Shown here piece by piece: positions 55,801 to 64,000 of a DNA stretch of 64,000 nt. A program made the position numbers and the translations under genes. Position 1 is the stretch's first letter. Each line of letters opens with the position of its first letter. The stretch is taken from positions 157,414 through 221,413 of the forward strand of contig BDSI01000168.1 of assembly GCA_003117195.1 (NCBI GenBank). The letters run 5' to 3'. The notes below the pieces were generated by a model that worked only from the letters and a program-made list of their open reading frames with translations, did not search any database and was not told where the DNA came from. Source of the stretch: Eudorina sp. 2006-703-Eu-15. Its lineage: Eukaryota > Chlorophyta > Chlorophyceae > Chlamydomonadales > Volvocaceae.

Positions 55801-56804
55801 TTGGCCGTGAGCCGACCGACCGACCCCGCGGGTCGCTGGCTATCGCGCGGTACGACACGCCAACTGCCGCGCGGGTTGTCGTACAACGTCTCCGCGTGGC
55901 CCAGAATCATGGAGCCAGGCCCCGTCGCCACCGTCGCCATCGCCACGGATGCCGCCACTGACGCACCCGGCCCGCCGCCGCCGCCGGCCGCCGCCACCAC
56001 AACCGACCCGCCGGTCTCTTCCAGCCGACTCGCCTGCAGCTGCAGCGGCGATGTCGTACTGAGGGAGCGGTACAGTACGGAGCCGCCGCCGCCGCCGGCG
56101 CCGGCGCTGCCGTGCGCGAGTGAGTGTCGGGGCTGGAACGTGACCCGTGGGTCGGAGGGCCTGCGGGCCAGGTGCTGCGGGCGGTGAGGGGGCAGCTCAT
56201 CGGGGTTGGCGCCGCCACCGCCGTCGCCACTGACGCCGTTGCTCGCGGCGGCGAGGACGAGCGACTCCGGGCTGCCGACAGTCGCGCCGTCGAGAGGTGC
56301 CAACTGCACGACGGGGAGAGATGCCGAGTACGGAGAGATGTCAGGTACGGAGGGATGTCAGGTACGGAGGGATGTCAGGTACGGAGGCGATGTCGGATAC
56401 GGAGGCGATATCAGGTACGGAGATTCGATAAACGAGCGGCTCCCAACCAACACGGATGGCCTACGTGTACGACACAAATGCCCCGCCCGGCCCACACAGA
56501 CCCCACGCCATCGCGACCCATGGGTCATTGAACCCGGCCCCGCAACACCGCAGCCGTCGTGCGGCGAACCTCGAACCACCCCATCGGTCGGTCGGTCGGT
56601 CGGTCGGTCGGTCGGTCGGTCCGTCAGTGACAACCCACCCACCCGATGGGGGCTCCCGGCGCCGCCGCCGTCATCGGCAGCGACGCCTGTCGCCGGCGTG
56701 GGTACGATGACATGCAGTGATATGGACGTGGAGAGGCTGCGACGGCTACCCCGCTGGTGCTGCTGCAGCTGGTGATGCCCCAGTTGAGAGTCGGCCTGAC
56801 CCAT
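49870..56804 (-). CDS. Leucine-rich-repeat protein with low-complexity N-terminal half (7 exons)
   Basis: Exons 56804-56706, 56303-53520, 52774-52686, 52436-52247, 51967-51197, 50787-50537 and 50158-49870 give 1490 aa; all phases join. The ATG at 56804 starts MGQADSQ, which fits N-myristoylation. Residues 34-900 are Gly/Ala/Gln/Pro-rich without a recognisable domain (His/Gln runs, poly-Ala). From about 910 to 1390 there are about ten leucine-rich repeats of the LPPxLGxLxxLxxLxLxxNxL type (VELNLCSNRLVSLPPTLGAM, SVAHNQLTSLPPSLYSLATL, VLDLSRNNLRRLPSWLC). They are interrupted by a roughly 165-residue Gly/Pro/Ala insertion in exon 5. The repeats resemble the intracellular SHOC2/PIRL class and have no signal peptide or kinase domain. 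It is probably a membrane-tethered scaffold; partners are unknown. Exon 1 is the least certain part, because its donor (GTACCC) was chosen by phase. Confidence 0.85.
51025..51107. repeat. 13-bp tandem repeat GCAAGGGGGACGT
   Basis: About 6.4 perfect units lie in intron 5 of the LRR gene. Confidence 0.95.
53286..53340. repeat. (CACTCCA)n heptamer repeat
   Basis: About seven near-perfect units lie in intron 2 of the LRR gene, followed by further CACTCCACA words to 53375. Confidence 0.9.
53497..53520 (-). repeat. GTACG pentamer run at a splice donor
   Basis: On the minus strand the intron after exon 2 of the LRR gene begins with GTACGGTACGGTACGGTACG, so the GT donor is the first of several tandem GTACG units. 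Confidence 0.9.
56325..56420. repeat. 17-bp tandem repeat ATGTCAGGTACGGAGGG
   Basis: About five to six imperfect units lie in intron 1 of the LRR gene, just beyond the acceptor at 56304. Confidence 0.9.
56584..56621. repeat. (TCGG)n microsatellite
   Basis: Nine and a half units lie in intron 1 of the LRR gene. Confidence 0.95.
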
Positions 56805-57208
56805 GGAGGGGAGCTTGGACAGGTGGGGCAGCGGGCAGGCTGCGGGTGCGGGTGCGGGCGGGGAGGGGCGGGCGGGGAGGAGCGGGCGGGGAGGAGCGGG
56901 CGGGGAGGAGCGGGCGGGGAATCAAAAGGAAAAGAAAAACGACACTCGGGCGGAGGGAAGCGGAACGCGGAACGAAGGGGGGGCCCGACGTGTGGGTTGG
57001 ACTGCATCGGGAAGCCTCGAGAGTGGTCCCATCCGCGGGGTGGGATGCCCGGGAGGGGAGCAAGGTACGGAAAGGCGACAATCAGAGCGCGGGACCGCAA
57101 CCCACGTGGCGATCCACGTGGGGCGGGTGCCGTCAGGGTTTCGGGGTCGGGGCCTTCGTGGTTGCTACGGATGCGATGGGGGTGAGAGGTTGGTTGGTTG
57201 GTTGGTTG

Positions 57209-57213
57209 TTACA
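57209..57213 (-). terminator. TGTAA polyadenylation signal candidate
   Basis: TGTAA on the minus strand lies about 220 bp after the TAG stop at 57434. TGTAA is the usual polyadenylation signal of volvocine nuclear genes, and the distance is normal for their 3' untranslated regions. Confidence 0.5.
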
Positions 57214-57433
57214 TGTTGTACAGGCCTTACGGCTATAAACATGTGTTGCCCCACAACGGTCATCCGTCAAAGGGCGCACAAGGGGTGAGAGGCGCTTTCG
57301 CTGTCGTACAGGAGGCGTACGTACGGCGAACCTGGGTGGCGGCGGTCGAGATGTGTGTGTGGGGGGGGGTGCGACAACGGTAGGTGCGCCTCTGGCGTGC
57401 GGAGGCACGGCATCTCGTACTCCCCCCCTCTTC

Positions 57434-60400
57434 CTACTCCCCAATCCCCCCTGGAGTTCCCCCCAGGGACGCACCCATGGACCGCGCCAACCCCGGTACG
57501 GCACGGTGGTTGGACGACAGCACGGTGTGCAGGTTCCTGCCGCCGATGTGTGCGCCGTTGCCGTTGCCGTACGACGCTACGCCGTCGACGCCACCGTCGT
57601 ACGGATCCCCATCGTCCAGGTAGGCCTCGTCCCCGTGTACGACACGCAGGCGGCGGGAGGAGCCCCCCCCCGAGGTGACGCTCAGTCGCAGGCGGTCGTT
57701 GCCGCCGCCGCCGCGGCGCCGGAAGTACGGACGCGTGCCTGAGGGCGGGGGGGGGGGGCAGGCGGGGCCGGGCGAGGAAAGGAAGGGAGTGGGTTTGCGG
57801 AAACGAAACGCAACGCCCAACGAAACGAAACGAACCACAACGCCCAACGACACGCAACGACGCCGACCCACAGACGCTACCGCAGCCACTCCACACCGCC
57901 AGCACCCAACCCGGCGCCAAGAACCGCCCTGCCTCCCAGGATCCCTCGTCCCTGCCTCTTTGCCACCCTGTACCCTGTGCCCTGTGCCGTGCACCCTGTG
58001 CCGTATGCCGTATGCCGTATGCCGTGCACCGTATGCCGTATGCCCTGTTGGCCCCCCCAGTGAGTGCCCCCGCCCCCGCGGCCTCTTCCCCCCACGGCGC
58101 CCCCCCCCCGCACCCTGCGACATGGGCTCCTCCTCCTCCTCGCCCTCCAGCACCGCCGTGGTGGCCATGCTGCGACCCGTGGGCTGGTGCGCCAGCGCCC
58201 GCGGGCAGCCGGGGCTGGCCCCCACCGCCCCCACCAGCACGCTGCCGCCCGCCGCGAAGGCCACGTTGTGGGTGCAGGCCAGCGCCTGCGCCACCGAGTC
58301 GGCCACCAGCAGGCTGCCCTGCCACTGGGACTCCTCGCAGGCCTGGGCGGGGGATGGTTGGGGGGGGGGTCGGGACAGAAAATGGTAGGGGGAGGGGTTG
58401 GACGGGGCAGGGGGCCGGCGGGGCAGGGGCCAGGGGGCCTAGGGGCTGGATCGTGAGTCGGTCGACTACAGTACGGTTCATCAGCCCCCGTTCCCTCAAC
58501 CTAACGCTTCGGGTTCCCCGACCCCCGAACGCTTCGGATTCCCGGCCCTAACCCACCCAGCTCCCCGCCACCCCAGGCCTCCAGCCTCCGTCCCCGCACC
58601 GCTCCGCTCCCTCCGCTCCACCCCCCTCCCCCGCCCCGCCCCGCCCCGCCCCGCCCCGCCCCGCCCACCATCTTGCACAGGTGCTGCGCCGCCACGTGCG
58701 CCTGCCCCGAGCAGTGCACCAGGAAGTGGCCCGAGTCGTAGGAGGAGAAGAGGCCGCCGATGGCCATGCCGGCGCACATGGTCAGGTGGGGGATCTCGTT
58801 CTGGGCGATGATGCGCCTTTGGGGGCCAGGGGAGGGGGAGGGGAGGGAGGGGAGGGGAGGGAGGGGAGGGAAGGAGGGGGCGTTGGTTGAGGGCGGGTGT
58901 GATAGGCAGTTGGGCGGGGTGCATGCTGGGATTCCCCAGACGGACCGGGAGGAGCTCGCGGATACCCAGGCCCTGCGGGTCCTGCCGTGCAGCCCCTCAA
59001 TCTCCCCCTCTCCTTCCCCCTCCCCACCTCCCCTCCCCTCCCCTCCTCCTCCCCCTCCTCCCCTCCCCTCCTCCCCTCCCCTCTCCATCCCCCATCCCCC
59101 TCACGACCCCCGTCCTCACCTGAACTCCGCCGCCATGGACAGCAGCGTGTCCGCCATGACCCTCACCCGGGACCTCCTGCCCCCCTGGAGCTGGCGGTGT
59201 CCAAGGGGGTGATGAGGAAGTAGTCGTGGGTGCGCCACCGCACCAGCTGCAGACCGAAGCGGTGCGCCAGGTCGCTCCACTGAACCACGATGTCGTCCAG
59301 GACCTGGGGAGGGGGGGAGGGGGAGGGGGAGGGTTATATTGAGAAAAGAAATAAACCCGAAGAACGAACCCGGGCACACCCAGTATAACTCAGCATAGGG
59401 GGGAGGGGGAGGGGCCAGGGGGAGGGGACTTAGGAAATTGGTGGACATTTTGAAGGGGGAGAGGGAGGGGGAGGGGGAGGGGAAGGCAGGGGGAGGAGGA
59501 GGGGAGGGGAGGAGAAGGGGAAGGGCGAGGGTAAACAGCCAAGGGCGATATGCGGCAATGCGGTTCGAGCGGCCGGTACCAATGTACGGCAGGGGGCGGG
59601 GAAGGACCGCACCCCTCGGACCGTACCGTACCGGACGGGACCGGACGGGACCTTGCGGTTCGCATTATTAGATCATGTCGTACGCCCGTACCTGTGCCAT
59701 CGGATCCAGCCGTACATCCAACTGCCCGGGCGCGAGCTCCACCTGTGCGGTGTCGTTGGGCAGGTGGGGCCAGCGTGAGGAGGATCAAATTGGAAAATTG
59801 GAAAAGAAGAAAAAAGAGGCCCAGAGACGGGTTGGAGCGGGGCAGTTATTACAGGACCTCACATGGCCAGGCGGCCTCCTCTCTGGCCCGATAGACCCTC
59901 TGCGCCGCCGCCGCCGCCAGCAGTATGTCCCCGGTGACCCCGCCCATCTGGGCCCTCGGAGCCGCCACCGCCTGGGTCCGCCGCGCCATGCTGCCGGTGC
60001 CAAAGCAGGTCCCCCAGGCAGACGACGCACTCAGTACCATAAAGCTGGAGTGTTGCAGTGCTGCAGCGGATGACAGTGCCCGCAGACCCCACCTGCCGAC
60101 AGGCGTTGGCCGTTGCCTCTTGCCGTCCCCCGCCCCCGATCCCTCCCCCCCAATCCACCGCCACCCACCGGACCCCATCCACGGCCCCGGCCCATACACA
60201 CACACACAAACGCACCTAGGCCCCCACCCACCCTCCCACCCCATCCTACACGCCCCCGCCCATGTCAACCAATTTCCTATACCCCTCACCCACCCCACCC
60301 TACCCACCCCACCCTACCCGCCCACCCGCCCCCTACACCCCCCCCAGGCCGCCCTACCCCTCCCCGGCGGCCCCACCTTGATGACCGCCATGCAGGCCGC

Positions 60401-61568
60401 CTCGTGCATGTCGGTGTACACCTTCTGGGGCTGAGCCGTGATGCCGCCCATCTGCCCCGACAGGTCCAGGTCGCGGGGGCCCAGCTGGCCGTCGCGGCCG
60501 CCGGAGAGCGACCCGTGGGTCCCCGGGTCCGACTCGGCGGCCTTGATGCGCTGTGGGGGTGGTTGGGCATCGACGGTTGAGGTGGTTGGGTAGGTATACG
60601 GAACCGCGAGCAAACGAGCCGCGACCAACGGGCACCTGCCAGGGGCCGGCCCCCTCCGCGCTGACCCGCCCCCAGCTCTCTCCGCCCCCAGCTCTCCATC
60701 CCCCCTTCCTCACCCTCCACGTCAACCTCCGCCGCACCCGGCACGGCCACCACCAGCGCGCGCCCCCAACTCCCGAATATGTCTACCAATTTCCTATACC
60801 CCCACCATCCCCTCCCTTTCCCCCACCCCTACCCGCACCCGCCTGCAGGAAAGTGGCCATGGAGCCGCTGTCCACGCCTCGCCCCACCAGGCCCTGCACC
60901 AGCGCCACCGTCAGACCGCCGTACAGCTTCGGAGCAGCGCTGTCGGCCGCCGCCGCCGCCGCGGCCGCCCCGGCTGGGGCGGCGCCGCCACCGGAGCCCG
61001 CCGCGGCCCTCCCCACTGACCCATGGGTCTTCGCTCCGGGTCCCGCGGAGGAAGCCAGCGAGTGGCGGCTCGCGCCGCCGAGGGCCCCGCCGTGCGCCGC
61101 CGCCGTCGTTGCCGCCGCCGCCGGCGTCAGTGACGACGCGGGGCCAGACAGGGCGCCGGCGGCCGCGGCGGCGCCGCCGCTGGCGGCGGCGCCGCCAGCG
61201 ACGCCCCCCGCCGACATATTGGCGACGCGCTGTTGGTAGAGATGGTCCGCGGAGACGCTGATCTCGTCCGGGCGCTGTGTACGGCAAGAGGTGGCGGGCG
61301 GCGGAACAGCACACACTCATGGTCAGACGGATCGGCGCCCTGCGCCTCCGCCCCAGGCCACAAGACACAGAAATTGCTGGACGAAGGAAAGGGGAAGAGC
61401 TGAGCTGACAGGAGAGGACAGCTCTCTCCCATCGCTGGTTCAGTCAAGGAAAGGCCACTCCCATCACGCCTGATAGCTGTAGTGGTCCTGAAGTGATCCG
61501 AGATCTGTAGCATCCGCTTGCAGGCGCTCTTCGTTAGTGCGGGTCACATCAAATCTCCCCCTCCCCGA

Positions 61569-61614
<46 letters not shown>

Positions 61615-63960
61615 GGACTACTTATGGACGACATACTTCGCCCTGGCATATTGGTAACTCTGGTCTCGGTCTCCGTCGTCGGTTGCATTGCTGGACACGG
61701 GTCTGCTTATTCGCGGCTCAGCTTTTCTCCTTGATAACACACACACACACACTGCACGGCACCCTGCCGTACCACGCTGGGGGCCTTCCACGCCCGCGGC
61801 TCCTCCATGTCGTCGCGCTTCAGGGCCGTGGGGCCGTACGCCGTGTTGAGCACCGCCTGCTCCCCGGGGGATGTGGGGCGGGGGGGCATCGGGTGGTGTG
61901 GGGGGAGGTGAACTCAAATGACGGGGGGAAGGGGGGAAGTGGAAATTGGTAGACATATACAAACTGCGGGGAAGGGCTGGAGGTCGGCGGGTGTATAGGG
62001 AAGTGGTGGGCAGGGGGGCCCCGGGTATGGGCCCTGAGACGGAGGGCACCTCGGCCGATGAAGGGCAGGGCGTAACCATGCGGCAGGAGGCAGGAGGCGG
62101 GGCAGGAGGCGGCCCGCGACGGCTGCAGATGAGGATGAAGGTCTGAGGGGCGGACTCCGCGACCCCGACCCCCGACCCAACCCGTGCCCTGAACCGACCC
62201 CACACTCCCCCCCTCCACTCCCGCCCCCCCTTCTTCCCGCCGTCTTCCCCCCTCCCCCCACCCACACATATGTCCACCAATTTCCTATACCCTCCCCTCC
62301 CCCTCCCGCCGTCCCCCCCCCCACACACACACACACCTCCTTGAACATCTGCCCCAGCGCCGCCCTCTCCTCCGTGTGCATCAGCGAGTCCGTGAACACC
62401 GCCGTGGCCGAGTGCTGCACCCTCAGCTTGTGGAACAGGCGCAGCGTGAGAGGGTCGCAGCACATGGTGAAGCGCTGCGGGCTGACGGCCAGGCACACGC
62501 AGCGAGTGGTGGCCACCACACCCACCGTCAGCCGCTTCTCCTGTCCGGGAGTCCGGGGTTCGCGGCCCGGGGTCCAGGAAAGGGCGGGGAAGGCGGGGAG
62601 GGAAAGGGAGGGGAGGGAAGGGGAGGGAAGGGGAGGGAGGGCATGAACACCGGGTCGCAGGTAGGATACACGGACCGCGAAGAAGTCGAGAGAGGCCAAG
62701 AGGGCAGAGGTAGAGGGCAGAGGTAGAGGGCAGAGGTAGAGGGCAGAGGTAGAGGGCAGAGGTAGGACTGATTGGGCGCACGTATGGGTGGACACTCCGG
62801 GGTCGTGGGCCGCGTACCCACACGCAAACCCGAACCCTGACCCTATCCTCTTCTTCGCCACCCCCCTTGCGCTTTGCCCTGCATTTTGCCCTGTGCCCCT
62901 TGCCCCTTCTTGCCGCCCGAATTTCCTATATCTTCTTCCCCCCTCCCACACACGCCACCCCCACACGTCACCCCACACACGCCAACCCCCACACGCCAAC
63001 CCCCACACGCCACCCCCCACACGCCAACCCCCCACACGCCAACCCCCACGCCAAACCCCCACACCCAAACCCCCACACGCCAAACCCCACACGCCAAACC
63101 CCCACACGCCAACCCCCACACGCCAACCCCCACACGCCAACCCCACACACGCCAACCCCCCACAAGCCACCCCCCCACACGCCACCCCCCACACGCCACC
63201 CCCCCACACGCCACCCCCACACGCCAACCCCCCACACGCCAACCCCCCACACGCCAAACCTCCCACAAGCCTTCCCCCACACGCCACCCCCCACACGCCA
63301 AACCCCACACGCCATCCCCCACACGCCAACCCCCCACACGCCACACACCCTCAGCAGGTCGTCCCCCAGCACCACTCCGGCGCCCCTCCGCCCCAGTACG
63401 ACACGCCGCGTGACGCCGAAGCTGGGCAGCTGCTGGGAGCTGCTGGAGCCCGGACCCGAGGGCGGCGTCGTAGCGGCGGCGGCGGCGGCGGGCGCCGGCC
63501 CGGCGGCCCCCAGCGCCGCCGCCGCCGCCGCCGCCGCCGTCGCCGTCACGTCCGTCGAGGGCAGCAGCCCCAGGGGGAGCGAGTCGCGTCGTGACCTGCA
63601 GCCAAGGAGCAGGTCGCATGAGACATCAGGGGGGCACGGGTCGACGGGTGCGGGGGCAACCGTTACCGTTGTCGTTACCGTTACCGTTACCGTTGACCGG
63701 GTGATGTGGGCACCACCTCACCTGCGGGTCCCAGGGTGCCGCCCCTCCCGTTGCTCCCCGCCCGCCGGCGTCGACCCCGCCGCCGCCGCCGCCGCCGCCG
63801 CGTGTGCCGCCAGCGCCTGCTGCTGCGCCGCCGTCAGCTTCGCGCCGGAGAGCGCCGCCATGGCCGCCGCCAGCGCCGCCGGGTCGGCGGTGTCGGGCAG
63901 GTCCACGAAGATCTGCACCTCGCCACTGACCAAAAAGTAGATGGCGCCGTTCTCACGGCC
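57434..63960 (-). CDS. Cyclic-nucleotide-binding / class III cyclase-like fusion protein (3' part)
   Basis: Exons 63960-63722, 63595-63349, 62540-62337, 61856-61773, 61274-60843, 60550-60377, an unresolved one at about 60044-59863, then 59738-59688, 59303-59120, 58816-58669, 58342-58114 and 57738-57434 (TAG). The 5' part lies beyond the window. The first exons read ENGAIYFLVSGEVQIFV, an Ala-rich insertion, VVLGRRGAGVVLGDDLLR and RLTVGVVATTRCVCLA, the order of a cyclic-nucleotide-binding beta roll. A linker follows. Exons from 59738 on match the class III nucleotidyl-cyclase fold: VLDDIVVQWSDLAHRFGLQL, RTHDYFLI, MADTLLSMAAEF, MCAGMAIGGLFSSYD, SGQAHVAAQHLC, GSLLVADSVAQAL. The Asn and Arg expected in the GDTVNxAxR-type motif are replaced (GQAHVAAQ), so activity is doubtful. 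One exon needs an extra base in a C6 run at 59180-59185 to stay in frame. The tail is Gly/Arg-rich. Confidence 0.7.
58630..58667. repeat. (CCCCG)n pentamer repeat at a splice donor
   Basis: On the minus strand the intron after the 58816-58669 exon begins GTGGG and continues directly into (CGGGG)n. Confidence 0.9.
61569..61611. repeat. (CA)n microsatellite in an intron
   Basis: About 43 bp of CA between exons 61856-61773 and 61274-60843 of the cyclase-like gene. Confidence 0.95.
62948..63345. repeat. Minisatellite of ACACGCCAACCCCC units
   Basis: Nearly 400 bp of 13-16 bp units (ACACGCCAACCCCC, ACACGCCACCCCCC, ACACGCCAAACCCC) ends at the splice donor of the exon 63595-63349. On the minus strand it reads as Gly/Trp/Val/Cys-rich nonsense frames. 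Confidence 0.95.
63659..63695. repeat. (CGTTAC)n hexamer repeat
   Basis: Six imperfect units of CGTTAC lie in the intron between the first two exons seen of the cyclase-like gene. Confidence 0.85.
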
Positions 63961-64000
63961 CTGTGATGGGGAGGGGAGGGCGGGGGTGGGGGTGGGGCCG

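Noticed and set aside
62948..63345. Possible CRISPR-like array
   Set aside because: The units are contiguous and there are no unique spacers of constant length. It is a eukaryotic minisatellite in an intron.
61914..63619. Gly/Trp/Val-rich minus-strand frames and His/Thr/Pro-rich plus-strand frames
   Set aside because: Most of their length translates the ACACGCCAACCCCC minisatellite. Only the parts assigned to exons show family-like sequence.

Overview
The window looks like nuclear DNA of a green alga of the volvocine group (Volvox, Gonium, Chlamydomonas and relatives). Four things point there: intron-dense genes with consensus GT-AG borders; coding sequence full of Ala/Gly/Gln/Ser runs; a plant-clock-type pseudo-response regulator; and DIRS-type and LINE-type retroelements among many microsatellites. 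Genus is my inference. I ran no database search, and all exon models were built by eye from splice borders, reading phase and protein family signals. 

Layout. 1-6384: a DIRS-like tyrosine-recombinase retrotransposon on the minus strand (gag-like ORF, RT/RNase H/methyltransferase-like ORF, recombinase ORF). It lies between 171-bp inverted repeats and close to copies of a 98-bp repeat with its own short inverted ends. 6625-11767: about 5 kb with no gene I can support, only fragments of repeats. 11768-33936: one very large plus-strand gene of 27 exons whose phases all fit (about 2306 aa). It encodes a secreted-leader, beta-helix-like, Cys-rich ectodomain followed by a multi-pass membrane module. 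Its introns hold LINE fragments, two (TATAA)n satellites, long (TG)n tracts and a solo 98-bp repeat. 33937-40915: about 7 kb of repeat-rich DNA without a supported gene. 

The right third holds four minus-strand genes in a row. 40916-45313 is a pseudo-response regulator with receiver and CCT domains. 46615-49452 is a small four-exon protein of unknown function with a helical C-terminus. 49870-56804 is a seven-exon leucine-rich-repeat protein of about 1490 aa whose N-terminus looks myristoylatable. 57434-63960 is the 3' part of a gene joining a cyclic-nucleotide-binding fold to a divergent class III nucleotidyl-cyclase-like domain; its 5' part lies beyond the window. 

There is no operon logic here. 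The possible shared theme is signalling: a membrane receptor-like protein, a response-regulator clock-type protein, an LRR scaffold and a cyclic-nucleotide protein. Proximity alone does not show that they act together. The observations I would check first are the retained phospho-acceptor Asp in the clock-type regulator, the cyclic-nucleotide-binding/cyclase fusion with a degenerate active site, the in-frame stop between the two DIRS enzyme ORFs, and the 98-bp repeat family.
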